Below, piece after piece: positions 38,567 through 48,204 of a DNA stretch of 64,000 bases. The position numbers were made by a program, and so were the translations under genes. The notes below the pieces were generated by a model. It saw only the letters and a list, made by a program, of their open reading frames with translations. It did not search any database and was not told the origin of the DNA. This DNA is from Rudaeicoccus suwonensis (lineage in GTDB: Bacteria; Actinomycetota; Actinomycetes; Actinomycetales; Dermatophilaceae), in NCBI RefSeq assembly GCF_007829035.1, contig NZ_VIVQ01000002.1, positions 1 to 64,000 on the forward strand, read 5' to 3'. Position 1 is the stretch's first letter. Each line of letters starts with the position of its first letter.

Positions 38567-38815
38567 TCAGCCGTTGGCCTTGCGGCGGGCCCGCTCGGCA
38601 CGTTCCTCGTCCTTTGCCTGCAGAATCGGGTAGCGCTGCGGTGGGCGCGGCCCGCGCCGCTGTTCCAGCTTCTTCCCGAGCACGACCATGAGCAGGAAGC
38701 AGATGATCATGCCGACGCAGATCAGCAAAAAGCCCATGCCGATGCCCAACGGGTGCCCGTCGGGCTCATCGAGGGCGGTGTGCAGGCTGGCGGCATACAG
38801 GGTCACGAGGTCCAT
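38567..38815 (-). CDS. Small single-helix membrane protein (82 aa)
   Basis: 82 residues from MDLVTLYAASLHTALD. One hydrophobic helix (about 25-47, GIGMGFLLICVGMIICFLLMVV) is followed by a basic cytoplasmic tail KKLEQRRGPRPPQRYPILQ with an Arg/Glu-rich end. No family recognised. Stop is 4 bp from the convergent hydrolase gene. The earlier in-frame start at 38869 lies in the promoter region of the lipase gene. Confidence 0.65.
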   Translation of the reverse strand: MDLVTLYAASLHTALDEPDGHPLGIGMGFLLICVGMIICFLLMVVLGKKLEQRRGPRPPQRYPILQAKDEERAERARRKANG

Positions 38816-38869
38816 TGTGCGCCGCCGCGCCGACAGGCGGCGAGTCGGGACCGCACCATTGACGACCAA

Positions 38870-38885
38870 TGTGATCTACGGCACA
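38870..38885 (+). promoter_or_regulatory. CRP-like site upstream of the secreted SGNH hydrolase
   Basis: TGTGATCTACGGCACA has the TGTGA-N6-(T)CACA form with one mismatch, 46 bp before the start codon. It resembles the two sites in front of the secreted paralogues. Confidence 0.55.
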
Positions 38886-38931
38886 GTGGATTGGCATTAC
38901 TGGCCAGTAGGAATCCTGTGGAAGGCATGCC

Positions 38932-39834
38932 ATGACCCGGAAGAACCCCCTGCTGCAACACTCTCTCGCGGCGATCGGCGCCGTGACCGCACTTGCGACG
39001 GCGACCCTGGCGATCGGCGCGCCCGCTCACGCCGCGACCGTCCGCCCCAGCGCCACAGCCCCGTTCAACTACGTCGCGATGGGCGACAGTTACAGCGCCG
39101 GTTCCGGCCTGCTGCCGCTGAGCCCGGGTGTCAACCCGCTGTGCCTGCAGTCGACGCTCAACTATGCGCACCTGATCGCCAGTTCGCAGAAGTACAACCT
39201 CAAGGACGTCACCTGCGGCGGCGCGGACACCTCGAACTTCACCAGCGCGCAGTACCCGATCGTCACACCGCCTCAGTTGAACGCGCTGTCGTCCAGCACG
39301 CAACTGGTCACGATGACCATCGGCGGCAACGACAGCGACGTCTTCCTCGACACGATCCTGGAGTGCGGCTCCGCCGGCATCGCAACTCTCGGCACCGGCG
39401 ATCCGTGCAAGACGCTCTACGGCTCGAAGTTCGTCGACACCATCAACACCTCGACCTACCCGAACGTCGTCAAGGCGCTGCAGGAGGTCCGGGCAAAGGC
39501 TCCCAACGCGCGCATCGCCATCGGCGGCTACCCGCGGATCCTGCCCGCATCGGGCTCCGGATGCTTCCCGCAGATGCCGATCGCCAGCGGCGACCTGGCC
39601 TATGTGAACGACATCGAGACCGCTCTCAACAGCGCGATCCAACGCGCGGCCGCCAAGGTCGGCGTGACGTATGTCGACATGACCGGTGTGTCGACCGGCC
39701 ACGACGCCTGCCAGGCCGTCGGCACCCGCTGGGTCGAACCAGCGCTTTTTGCAACGCAATTCGTGCCGGTGCACCCCAACGCTCTCGGCGAGCAGGCCTA
39801 TGCGCGGGCGTTCGAAGCCGCACTCGGACTCTGA
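38932..39834 (+). CDS. Secreted SGNH/GDSL-type lipase or esterase
   Basis: 300 residues with a Sec signal peptide (cleavage near AHAAT). SGNH blocks: GDSYSAGSG (S53), glycine in a TCGGADT stretch, GGND and the final HPNALGE with the catalytic histidine. Six cysteines suggest disulfides as in Streptomyces secreted lipases. GGAAGG lies 7 bp before the ATG. Substrate (lipid, acyl ester) cannot be told. Confidence 0.92.
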   Translation: MTRKNPLLQHSLAAIGAVTALATATLAIGAPAHAATVRPSATAPFNYVAMGDSYSAGSGLLPLSPGVNPLCLQSTLNYAHLIASSQKYNLKDVTCGGADTSNFTSAQYPIVTPPQLNALSSSTQLVTMTIGGNDSDVFLDTILECGSAGIATLGTGDPCKTLYGSKFVDTINTSTYPNVVKALQEVRAKAPNARIAIGGYPRILPASGSGCFPQMPIASGDLAYVNDIETALNSAIQRAAAKVGVTYVDMTGVSTGHDACQAVGTRWVEPALFATQFVPVHPNALGEQAYARAFEAALGL

Positions 39835-39956
39835 CCCGTTGAGCAGAGCAACCGAAACTCCGGCGGGTCGACAATTCCGTCGAGTCTGGCCCTGCGTGTG
39901 ACCTGCGCCACTACTGTTGTCGAGGCAACGCGATATCGACGAAGAGGTCTGCGCTC

Positions 39957-40718
39957 ATGACAATCGGTCACGTCCTGGTGGGCTCCGGCCCGATGCACGT
40001 CATTGCCCTGCACGGGTGGTTCGGTTCGGCGCAGGGGTGGGGTGAGTTGCCGGAGCGGCTCGACACCGACCGCTGCACGTTCGCCTTCCTGGACTACCGC
40101 GGTTATGGCAGTCGCCAGGACGAGACCGGCGATCACAGCATCGCCGAGATCAGCGCCGACGCGATCGCGCTGGCCGACGAACTCGGTTGGGATCGTTACG
40201 CATTGGTGGGTCACTCGATGGGCGGGTCGGCGATGATGCGCGTCTTCGCCGACGCGCCCGACCGGGTCACGGCGATGGTCGGCGTCTCACCGGTGCCGCC
40301 GACAGGCATTCCGTTCGACGACGACTCGTGGGCGCTGTTCGACGGCGCTGCCGCCAGCGACGACAACCGCGCCGCGATCATCGACTTCACCACCGGCAAT
40401 GTGCGCCCGCAGGAGTGGGTGCAGCAGATGGTGCGCTTCTCGGTCGACAACTCCCGGCGGGATGCCTTCGGTGCGTACCTGCCCTCGTGGGGCAAGACCG
40501 ACTTCCACGACGAGGTGCCGCGCGTCGAGGTGCCGTTGCGGATCATCGCCGGAGCGCGCGACCCGGCGCTCGGGCCGCAGACCTGCGAGGCGACCTGGCT
40601 GCAGATGTACCCCGGTGCCGTCATGAATGTGATCGACGACGCCGGCCACTATGCGATGTACGAAGCGCCGGACGAGTTCATGACCCACCTGAACGACGCC
40701 CTCGGCATACACGACTGA
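39957..40718 (+). CDS. Alpha/beta hydrolase (serine nucleophile)
   Basis: 253 residues. HGWFGS oxyanion motif, nucleophile GHSMGG (S87), acid in GARDPALG and histidine in DAGHYAMYE. It is 6 bp upstream of a cytochrome P450 gene in the same direction, so the two likely act in one pathway, for instance ester or lactone hydrolysis and hydroxylation. AGAGG precedes the ATG. Confidence 0.88.
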   Translation: MTIGHVLVGSGPMHVIALHGWFGSAQGWGELPERLDTDRCTFAFLDYRGYGSRQDETGDHSIAEISADAIALADELGWDRYALVGHSMGGSAMMRVFADAPDRVTAMVGVSPVPPTGIPFDDDSWALFDGAAASDDNRAAIIDFTTGNVRPQEWVQQMVRFSVDNSRRDAFGAYLPSWGKTDFHDEVPRVEVPLRIIAGARDPALGPQTCEATWLQMYPGAVMNVIDDAGHYAMYEAPDEFMTHLNDALGIHD

Positions 40719-40724
40719 CAACGT

Positions 40725-42041
40725 ATGACGCGCCCGCCGACGGCCCTCCTGCACGACCCGGACACCTACACCCGCGGCGTGCCGTTCGACCTGATCGAGC
40801 AGTTGCGCGCGAACGGCCCGGTGCACTGGGTCGACGAGCCAGCCTTGCCCGGACTGCCGGAGGGGCCCGGCTACCACCTGGTGATCGATCACTCCCTGGT
40901 CAGCGAGGTCGTGAAGGACCCGCAGACGTTCTCTTCGGCGCTCGGCGGTACCCAGATCCGCGATCCGGCGACGCCGCGCGATCTGGACTACGTGCGCCGG
41001 ATGATGCTCAACATGGACCCGCCGGAACAGACCCGGCTGCGCAAGATGATTGCTGCATCGTTCACGCCGCGTGCGGTGCGGGCTCTGGAGGATCAGATCG
41101 CAGGGCATGCGGGCGCGATCGTCGACCGGATGCTGGCCGGCCCGCACGAGTGCGACTTCGCCAAGGATGTCGCCGCGGATCTGCCGCTGCTGACTCTCGC
41201 GGACGTGCTCGGGGTGCCTGCGCAGGACCGTGGGCTGATGTTCGACTGGTCGAACCGGGTGATCGGCTTTCTGGATCCGGACTATGCCGGTTCGGCGAGT
41301 TTCGATGCGGCAGAAGGGACTTCGATCGCTCAGGCCGCTCTTGCCTTGCGACCCGAAGCCGACGTGGACGGTCACCTGCCCGACCCACGCGGCCGGGACG
41401 GTATGCCGGATCTGTATCACTACGCCCATCTGCTGGCCGACGCCAAGCGCGCGGATCCCGGTGACGACGTGATGTCGATCCTGCTGGCGCAGCGCGGCGA
41501 CGATGGTGGGCAGTTGTCCGTCGAGGAGTTCGAGAACATGTTCTGGTTGTTCGCGGTCGCGGGCAACGAGACGCTGCGCAACGGTCTGCCCGGGGCGATG
41601 ATCGCGCTGCTGTCACACCCGGACGACATGCAGCGGCTGCGGTCGGACCCGTCGCTGATCCCGATCGCCGTCGACGAACTGCTGCGGTGGTGGACGCCGG
41701 TGATGACCTTTCGCCGCACGGCGACCTGCGACATACAACTCGGGGAAACGGCCGTGCGTGCCGGTGACAAGGTCGTCGTGTCGTATGTCGGCGCGAATCG
41801 TGACCCGGCCGTCTTCGACCGGCCAGAGGAACTGCGAATCGACCGAAAACCGAACAACCACAGGGTGTTCGGGCACGGCCCGCACGTGTGTGTCGGTGCG
41901 CACCTGGCGCGGGTTCAGATGACGCACCTGTTCCGTGAGCTGCTGACCCGGACCACCGACATACAACCCGCCGGTGAGCCTGCTCTGCTGCGGTCGAACT
42001 TCCAGCGCGGGGTGAAGCGGCTGCCGATCAGTTGGGCGTGA
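40725..42041 (+). CDS. Cytochrome P450
   Basis: 438 residues. I-helix AGNETLRN (oxygen-activation threonine present), ExxR helix in VDELLRWWTP and the heme-cysteine loop FGHGPHVCVGAHLAR. The AGNET motif and size recall actinobacterial CYP families acting on steroids, terpenes or fatty acids. No ferredoxin or reductase gene is adjacent. Co-transcribed with the upstream hydrolase. Confidence 0.95.
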   Translation: MTRPPTALLHDPDTYTRGVPFDLIEQLRANGPVHWVDEPALPGLPEGPGYHLVIDHSLVSEVVKDPQTFSSALGGTQIRDPATPRDLDYVRRMMLNMDPPEQTRLRKMIAASFTPRAVRALEDQIAGHAGAIVDRMLAGPHECDFAKDVAADLPLLTLADVLGVPAQDRGLMFDWSNRVIGFLDPDYAGSASFDAAEGTSIAQAALALRPEADVDGHLPDPRGRDGMPDLYHYAHLLADAKRADPGDDVMSILLAQRGDDGGQLSVEEFENMFWLFAVAGNETLRNGLPGAMIALLSHPDDMQRLRSDPSLIPIAVDELLRWWTPVMTFRRTATCDIQLGETAVRAGDKVVVSYVGANRDPAVFDRPEELRIDRKPNNHRVFGHGPHVCVGAHLARVQMTHLFRELLTRTTDIQPAGEPALLRSNFQRGVKRLPISWA

Positions 42042-42045
42042 CTAC

Positions 42046-42672
42046 TCAGCCCTGTGATCGCGCGGCTGAGCGCCGCGTCGCCGGCACGCTCAGATCGATG
42101 ATCACGTCTGCCATTTCGGCGAGCTGATTGTCGTTGGTCGTGATCAGCACGGCGGCACCGTCGTCGGCGGCGTGACGGAGTTGGTCGAGGACGATTTCGC
42201 GGTTCTTGGGATCGAGAGCCGATGTGGGCTCATCGGCGAGGATGACGGCGGGGTGGTCGGCCGTGGCGCGAGCGATCGCGACGCGTTGACGCTGTCCGCC
42301 GGAGATCTCGTCGATGAGGTGGTTGGCGACAGCGGTGACACCGAAGGTCTCCAGCGCTTCGCCGGTGAGGCGGCGCGCGTCGGCGAAGGCGACACCGCGA
42401 GCGATCAGTGGCAACAGGACGTTTTCGGCGACCGTCAGAGATTCACAAAGATCATAGGTTTGAGTGATCACGCCGCAATGGTCGGTGTCGATGCGCACCG
42501 TGCCGGCGACCGCGTCGAGTTGGCCGCGACACAGATCGATGAGCGCCGACTTCCCGCTCCCCGCGTGCCCCATCACGATGAGGATCTGCGTGCTGGAGAC
42601 GCGCAGGTCGAGGTCGGTGAAGATCGGTTGCCCGAGCGTGTCATGCACGGTGACGGCAGTGAGATCGATCAT
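42046..42672 (-). CDS. ABC transporter ATPase with intact signature but altered H-loop
   Basis: 208-residue LolD/MacB-type nucleotide-binding domain. Walker A is GHAGSGKSA (35-43), signature ISGGQRQRVAIARA is perfect, and Walker B VILADEPTSALD has the catalytic glutamate. The switch histidine is replaced: the sequence reads ITTNDNQ instead of VTHD. It overlaps the second ATPase gene by 4 bp and belongs to a three-gene exporter operon with one FtsX-type permease. Confidence 0.93.
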   Translation of the reverse strand: MIDLTAVTVHDTLGQPIFTDLDLRVSSTQILIVMGHAGSGKSALIDLCRGQLDAVAGTVRIDTDHCGVITQTYDLCESLTVAENVLLPLIARGVAFADARRLTGEALETFGVTAVANHLIDEISGGQRQRVAIARATADHPAVILADEPTSALDPKNREIVLDQLRHAADDGAAVLITTNDNQLAEMADVIIDLSVPATRRSAARSQG

Positions 42673-43532
42673 GCTGGCCCCTCGGGTGCGCTTCGCCGGA
42701 CGATGAAGGTGTGTGGGTCCGGGCCGGCAGTCAACGACACCACGGTGCCTGGCGGGAAGTCCGCGAGGATGTCGTCGGTCAGCGGGACGCTGCCGTCTTC
42801 GCGGACGAAGACCTGGGTGTTGCCGCCCTGGGCCTCCATCCGGATGCGCCCGTCGCGGATCGTGACGACCCTTGCCTTGAGCGCGGTGGCCACATCCAGA
42901 TCATGTGTGACCGCGATGATGGTGGTGCCCAGCTGCTGGTTGGCCCGTGACAGCGCTGCCGTGATTGCGCGGACATCGTCCCTGTTGAGATTGCTGGTCG
43001 GCTCGTCGGCGAGCAATACGGATGGACTGGTGGCAATGGTGGCGGCGATCGCCGCCAGTTGCCTGGTTGCCGCGGACACGGCGTGGACAGCTTGATCCCT
43101 CAGCTCGGCCGAGATGCCGACGACATCCAGCGCTGCCTCGGCGTCGATCCGGCCGGCCACCCGCTTGGGCCAGCCGAGTTCGATGTTTTGCCGGACCGTC
43201 AGATAAGGCAACAGGTTCTTGCGGACGTCCTGCAGCAGGACTGCGAGCCCGGTGCCACGAGCCAGGTCGAGTTCTGTTCCGGTGGCATTGCTCAGGTCGT
43301 GGCCGGCGACGCGGACGCGGCCGGCGGTCGGCGGAGTGAGACCAGCGAGCACGCTGAGCAACGTCGATTTGCCGGCACCGGACGGACCGACGAGGACCAC
43401 GATCTCGCCCTCCCGCACGGCCAGGTTGACGCCGGACAGCGCGGCGACGGAGCGCCCGTCGACGGTGTAGATCTGCACGAGACCTTCGACGCCGACGATC
43501 GGGGCCACCGGTTCGGTGATCGGGGCGCTCAT
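42669..43532 (-). CDS. ABC transporter ATPase with degenerate signature motif
   Basis: 287 residues. Walker A GPSGAGKST (49-57), Walker B VLLADEPTSN and switch histidine VTHD are canonical. The signature motif is VSAATRQLAAIAA in place of LSGGQxQRVAIA. A C-terminal extension of about 50 residues (EDGSVPLTDDILADFPPGT region) is absent from the partner ATPase. Together the two give one consensus and one degenerate ATP site. ATG 43532 overlaps the permease stop by 4 bp. Confidence 0.92.
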   Translation of the reverse strand: MSAPITEPVAPIVGVEGLVQIYTVDGRSVAALSGVNLAVREGEIVVLVGPSGAGKSTLLSVLAGLTPPTAGRVRVAGHDLSNATGTELDLARGTGLAVLLQDVRKNLLPYLTVRQNIELGWPKRVAGRIDAEAALDVVGISAELRDQAVHAVSAATRQLAAIAATIATSPSVLLADEPTSNLNRDDVRAITAALSRANQQLGTTIIAVTHDLDVATALKARVVTIRDGRIRMEAQGGNTQVFVREDGSVPLTDDILADFPPGTVVSLTAGPDPHTFIVRRSAPEGPA

Positions 43533-46168
43533 TCGGAGACCTTCGCATGAGAGTCGTCGACGCTGCTGGTGAGTCGCCATCCGAAACCGGCCGCAACCAC
43601 GACGAGCGCGAGCACCAGCAAGACCGCTGCTGCTGAGCCAGGTAGCCAGGAGAAGCCCGTGCGGGTCAACGGCTGAGCAGGCGGGCTCGACCACCACAGC
43701 ATCGTGGGGCCCGTCAACCAGGCCGCCACGGGAGCAGTGATCGCGCCGATCACGCTGCCCACCAGTGCCAGCAAGGCGAACTCACCGATCGTGGCTCGCC
43801 GCAACATCCGGCGGTGCACCCCTCCGGTGGCCAGCGCGCGCAGGTCCCTGCGTCGATCGCCGGCCGATGCGACAGCGATGAGCGCCACACTGGCCAAAGC
43901 CGCCAGAACCGACAGCGCCGACACCACGAGGTTCAGTTTGGAGGCCCACGCCGTGGCAGTCGCGTCATACCCGGCGCGGATCTGCCGGGTGGTCATGATG
44001 CTGACCTGATCGAAGCCCTCGTTGTTCAACGCTGCGGTGAGCCGGTGCAGGGCAGCGGGATCGTCCGTGGACGAGAACACCTGGAAGGCGAGGTTGTCTG
44101 TTCGATCTCCTTGCGCCAGAAGGTATTTCAGATTGACCACGATCGTCTGGGCGCCGGCTCCCGGCACGTACGGCAGCACGGACACCACCTTGAACGGGCC
44201 CGACTGATCGTTCATCGTCGGCCCGTCGATCACTTGGCCGACCGACGACGGGGTGGTCCAGGCGGACGCGATCGCGGCCGGTTCATCGGCGGACCCTCCG
44301 GCCAGGGCAGCCCACGGCACCTGCTGTGCCAGGCCCGTTCGCGCGCCGATGCGTTGCATGTCCGACGGCACGACACCGAGCACGCTGATGCCGATCGAGG
44401 AGTCGGCGGTGATCTCCACCGCCGGGCTGAACTCGCGGTGATGGGGATCGACGGAATCAACCGCCGCAACCAGGCCCGGGCCGGTCGGCGAACCGGAGTC
44501 TGCTGCAGCATCGATCACCACCGAAGCACCCAGGTCGGCGGCAGTGCGAGTCGCGCGATTCTGCTCACCGCGCGAGTAGACACTGATGCTCAGCACCATC
44601 AGCGCAGCCGTGACGATCAATGTGGTCAATGCCAACGCTGCACCGGCTCGGCGTCCCAGTTGCGCCGCCGCCAGCGCACCGGTCGCCGCCCGAGCCGCCA
44701 GAAGACCACGAACAGCCCACGCCGCCACCGGCGCCAGCCCGACCGCCACGACGAGCGCCACGAGTCCCGCCAACAGCACTGGCGTGACCTGCACCAGCGC
44801 ACCCGTCACACTGTGCGTCGCGGTCAGCACGACCCCGATCACGCAGACCGCCGCGAGCACGGCCAGCGGAGCTGACACCGCGATGCCACGCCGCCGCGGT
44901 GGCCTGGCTCGAAGCAACAGGGTGATGCTCGAACGCCCCATGGCCCACCAGCACGCGAGCCAGACGCCCAAGGCCACCAACGCTGCACCGCATCCGGCGA
45001 TCAGCGCCCACCAATCCCATGCCGGCCCGATGCGCGCAGGAAGCCACCAGACACGGGTCAACTGGTCGACGCCGTATGCCAGCGCCATACCTGTCAATGC
45101 ACCCAGAACGTATGCCGGAGCGAACTCCGCCGCGCCCAGCCGAAGCACCCCGACGGTGCCATTGCCGCGCATCTTCAAGACAGCAGCTTCGCCGCGGCGG
45201 GCATCGGCCAGGAAGCGAACAATCTGGAGCAGCAGGATCAGCAGCACCGTTCCCAGTTGCACGAACAACACCGGAAGGATCTGTCGCACCTGCGTGACGT
45301 CCTCATGGGTCTGCGACTGCACCTGGGACAGCGACTCGTAGACCGACACGTTGTGCGACGCAGTCGCCTGCAATCCGGCCGTCGCGGCAGCGAGAGTCTG
45401 CGGTGTCAACGCGGTGTATTTCAACGGAAATGTCGCCGACGTCGCCACATTCGCCCACTGGTGCGCTCCGGACGTGGTCAATTGACCGGCGAACGTGGCG
45501 CTGTCCGTAAGAAGGGTCGCTGACGCCTCCGTGCCACCCTTCGGGCTCTGCATGTAGCGACCCGGATCGTTACCACCCCAGAAAGCATCGGCCGACGCCG
45601 AATACACGCCGACGACCGTCACCGGCAGCGGGGCGTCAAAGGGGCCTGCCCCATATGTCGAGGCAAGAGACACACCGAGATCGACGGTGGACCCCAACCG
45701 CAGGTGCTGTAGCGACGCCTGCTGCCACGTGGCCGTCGACATCATCACCTGGTTCGGCCCGTTCGGGCAGCGCCCCTGCACGATCCGCACCTGCCCGCAC
45801 CCACCCTGGGTGTATTGCACCGACACGTAGACCGACATCGCCGGCCAGTTGGCCAAGACCGTCGACGACTGGGTCGGCGGCCCCGTCACCGCCCGCACCC
45901 TCGGATCGAGCCACGAACTCACCGTGGTCGCCGGCTCCAGGCCACCACCTGACGTCGTGAGTTGCACCTCGCTGCCCACAGTTCCTTCAGAACGTGCGTG
46001 GAACTGAATCAACGCGTATTCGAACGACCTGCTCAGCAGCGGGACCGCAGCGGCCGAGGCCACCATCAAGCACACAGTCAACCCCAGCAGAACCCCCTGC
46101 AACCATCGCGACCGACGGGCAATCCCCGATAACAGCACCAATCTCCCCCACATCCGGATGGCAGCCAC
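43529..46168 (-). CDS. FtsX/MacB-type ABC transporter permease
   Basis: 879 residues. An N-terminal helix (about 24-45) is followed by a large extracytoplasmic domain (46-300). A four-helix region around 300-510, a second extracytoplasmic domain (530-700) and final helices with the FtsX-like pattern (DRRRDLRALATGGVHRRMLRR) complete the chain. One polypeptide therefore holds two FtsX units. Substrate unknown; relatives move lipids, lipoproteins or peptides. It heads the operon with the two ATPases. An ATG at 46153 is an alternative start. Confidence 0.9.
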   Translation of the reverse strand: MAAIRMWGRLVLLSGIARRSRWLQGVLLGLTVCLMVASAAAVPLLSRSFEYALIQFHARSEGTVGSEVQLTTSGGGLEPATTVSSWLDPRVRAVTGPPTQSSTVLANWPAMSVYVSVQYTQGGCGQVRIVQGRCPNGPNQVMMSTATWQQASLQHLRLGSTVDLGVSLASTYGAGPFDAPLPVTVVGVYSASADAFWGGNDPGRYMQSPKGGTEASATLLTDSATFAGQLTTSGAHQWANVATSATFPLKYTALTPQTLAAATAGLQATASHNVSVYESLSQVQSQTHEDVTQVRQILPVLFVQLGTVLLILLLQIVRFLADARRGEAAVLKMRGNGTVGVLRLGAAEFAPAYVLGALTGMALAYGVDQLTRVWWLPARIGPAWDWWALIAGCGAALVALGVWLACWWAMGRSSITLLLRARPPRRRGIAVSAPLAVLAAVCVIGVVLTATHSVTGALVQVTPVLLAGLVALVVAVGLAPVAAWAVRGLLAARAATGALAAAQLGRRAGAALALTTLIVTAALMVLSISVYSRGEQNRATRTAADLGASVVIDAAADSGSPTGPGLVAAVDSVDPHHREFSPAVEITADSSIGISVLGVVPSDMQRIGARTGLAQQVPWAALAGGSADEPAAIASAWTTPSSVGQVIDGPTMNDQSGPFKVVSVLPYVPGAGAQTIVVNLKYLLAQGDRTDNLAFQVFSSTDDPAALHRLTAALNNEGFDQVSIMTTRQIRAGYDATATAWASKLNLVVSALSVLAALASVALIAVASAGDRRRDLRALATGGVHRRMLRRATIGEFALLALVGSVIGAITAPVAAWLTGPTMLWWSSPPAQPLTRTGFSWLPGSAAAVLLVLALVVVAAGFGWRLTSSVDDSHAKVSE

Positions 46169-46377
46169 GCGGCCGATGAAGCAGCCCGTGCGTCGCGAGT
46201 GCAGGCGCCCGGCGCCGGCTTCGTCAGCGGGGCACCGTCGAACGACGTGTATGTCGCAACCGTCCGCATGCTAGCCCCGCGTAACGCTGAAGGGCTGTGA
46301 ATTGAGGCGCTGGTTCACCCCGCTCATGGTCTTGCGTCGCAGGAAATCACTGCAGGTCAGCTGTGCGGGTGCAGCCG

Positions 46378-47832
46378 TCACCCCGCACCAGGCGGCTCAC
46401 GACGCATCGTCACCCATTGGACGTCGGTGAACGAGTCGAGATTGGCCTGCGCACCGCCATGCCTCGACCCCGTGCCAGAGTCACCGACACCACCGAACGG
46501 GATGGTGGCTTCGTCATTCACGGTCTGGTCGTTGATGTGAACGATCCCGGACGGAATTCGATCAGCGAGTTCCAGCCCCTTCAGCACATCGGCGGTCAGG
46601 ATGCCCAGCGACAACCCGTACGTCGTGCTCGATGCCAGAGCGGCCGCTTCGTCGAGGGTGCGGAAGGTCGTGACAGGAGCGACGGGTCCGAAAATCTCCT
46701 CGCGGAACACCGGATGATCCGCGGTGACGTCCGTCAGCACGGTCGGTCGGTAGAACAAGTCGTCGTAGCGACCACCGGCTACGACGGAGGCGCCCTGATC
46801 CGCAGACGAGGTGACAAGGTCGTGGATGCGGTCGCGTTGCCGCTCGTCGATGATCGGCCCGAGGTCGACCTCCCCGGCGACCGGATTTCCCACCGTCATC
46901 GAGTCGGCACGCTCCGCCAACAATCGGGTGTAGTCGGCGGCGATCGACTCGTGGACCAAGTGGCGGCTGGTCGCCATACAGATCTGACCCTGATGGAAGA
47001 ACGAGCCCTGCGCACCGGCCGCCGCCGCACGTTCAAGGTTCGCGTCGTCGAGCACGACCAGCGCACTGTTGCCGCCGAGCTCGAGGTGCACACGCTTGAG
47101 GGAATCCGCCGCCAGGGCGGCGACCCGACGACCCGCAGCAGTGGAACCGGTGAAAGCGATGACTGGAACCCGCGGATCGGTGACGATCGCCTCGCCGACA
47201 TCGACTCCACCGGGCAGCACTGACAACAGCCCGGGCGGCAGTCCGGCTTCCTCGAACACCCGCGCCAACGCGATTCCGCCGCTGACCGCTGTCCGGGTGT
47301 CGGGCTTGAGCACCACCGCGTTGCCCAGAGCAAGGGCGGGCGCAACGGCTCGGATCGACAGGATCAACGGAGCGTTGAACGGCGCAATGACTCCCACGAC
47401 CCCGACGGGTCGGCGCCTGGCCATGCTCAACCGCGGCTGGTTCGAGCGCAGCAGCTCACCGTAGGGAGCCGATGCGAGGGCCGCGGCTTCGTAACACTCT
47501 TGCGCTGCTGTGCCCAGCTCGAAGAACGCCTTGCCGGTCACTGATCCGGTCTCTGATTTGAGCCAGTGGGCCAACTCGTCCTGATGCTGCTCCCACAGCC
47601 GTCCGGCTGCGCGAAGGACTGCCGCGCGCTCGTCATACGGTCTGGCGGCCCACTCCGGCTGCCGATCGGCAGCAACCTCCGTGGCCGCCGAGACATCGGA
47701 AGGGCTTGCTATGCCTATGGTTTCGAGCACGTCTCCGGTCGCGGGGGCCACGACGGGTGAGGTTCCTCCGGAGCCGGTCCTCCACTCGCCGGTGAAGATG
47801 TTGCCCGGCCACGCTGCCGAATCAAGAATCAT
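46378..47832 (-). CDS. Aldehyde dehydrogenase, benzaldehyde/vanillin dehydrogenase-like
   Basis: 484 residues. NAD-binding FTGSTAAGRRVA, general base LELGGN, catalytic cysteine in HQGQICMATSR and the EEIFGPV loop are all present. The FHQGQICMA pattern is typical of aromatic aldehyde (vanillin, benzaldehyde) dehydrogenases. It stands alone between the ABC operon and tRNA-Thr. A link with the monooxygenase operon 7 kb away is possible but not shown. Confidence 0.88.
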   Translation of the reverse strand: MILDSAAWPGNIFTGEWRTGSGGTSPVVAPATGDVLETIGIASPSDVSAATEVAADRQPEWAARPYDERAAVLRAAGRLWEQHQDELAHWLKSETGSVTGKAFFELGTAAQECYEAAALASAPYGELLRSNQPRLSMARRRPVGVVGVIAPFNAPLILSIRAVAPALALGNAVVLKPDTRTAVSGGIALARVFEEAGLPPGLLSVLPGGVDVGEAIVTDPRVPVIAFTGSTAAGRRVAALAADSLKRVHLELGGNSALVVLDDANLERAAAAGAQGSFFHQGQICMATSRHLVHESIAADYTRLLAERADSMTVGNPVAGEVDLGPIIDERQRDRIHDLVTSSADQGASVVAGGRYDDLFYRPTVLTDVTADHPVFREEIFGPVAPVTTFRTLDEAAALASSTTYGLSLGILTADVLKGLELADRIPSGIVHINDQTVNDEATIPFGGVGDSGTGSRHGGAQANLDSFTDVQWVTMRREPPGAG

Positions 47833-47956
47833 CTGAACTCCCTATGAGCTGGAAGCCGTGACAACGGAAGCACGGCATCGACGGCACCTCGGCACTGACG
47901 ATGCCACGACCAGCATGACTGACGACCTGACTGACGACCTGACTGACAGAACGAAA

Positions 47957-47992
47957 ATGGCGCGGACTCTCATTGCTGAGAATCCGCGCCAT
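47957..47992 (-). terminator. Terminator of tRNA-Thr
   Basis: Inverted repeat atggcgcgga-ctctca/tgaga-atccgcgccat, with TTTT following on the minus strand. Confidence 0.9.
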
Positions 47993-47996
47993 CACG

Positions 47997-48073
47997 TGGA
48001 GCCGCCTGTCGGAATCGAACCGACGACCTATTCATTACGAGTGAATCGCTCTAGCCGACTGAGCTAAGGCGGC
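47997..48073 (-). tRNA. tRNA-Thr (anticodon CGT)
   Basis: The minus strand folds as a complete cloverleaf: acceptor GCCGCCT/AGGCGGC, D arm, anticodon arm ATTCA-CTCGTAA-TGAAT (anticodon CGT, plus-strand 48037-48039), T arm GTCGG-TTCGATT-CCGAC, discriminator U and an encoded CCA (47997-47999). Reads ACG codons. No duplicated 3-prime end was seen nearby, so it shows no sign of being an integration site. Confidence 0.97.
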
Positions 48074-48204
48074 CTGGCCTGTGTCGCAACCGGTGCACCG
48101 TTGGGCCGCGATGAGTATACGCAGCGACCTGCGGCCGCGCCGAATCGAGGGCGCAACGGGCCCACGAGACGTGTGGCGACGCGACGCCCGCTGCGGCATA
48201 CAGC

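Noticed and set aside
46378-47832. Aldehyde dehydrogenase as part of the monooxygenase operon
   Set aside because: Opposite strand and separated by several housekeeping genes; the operon has its own dehydrogenase.
47997-48073. tRNA-Thr as attachment site of an integrated element
   Set aside because: No integrase and no duplicated tRNA 3-prime segment within the visible flanks.
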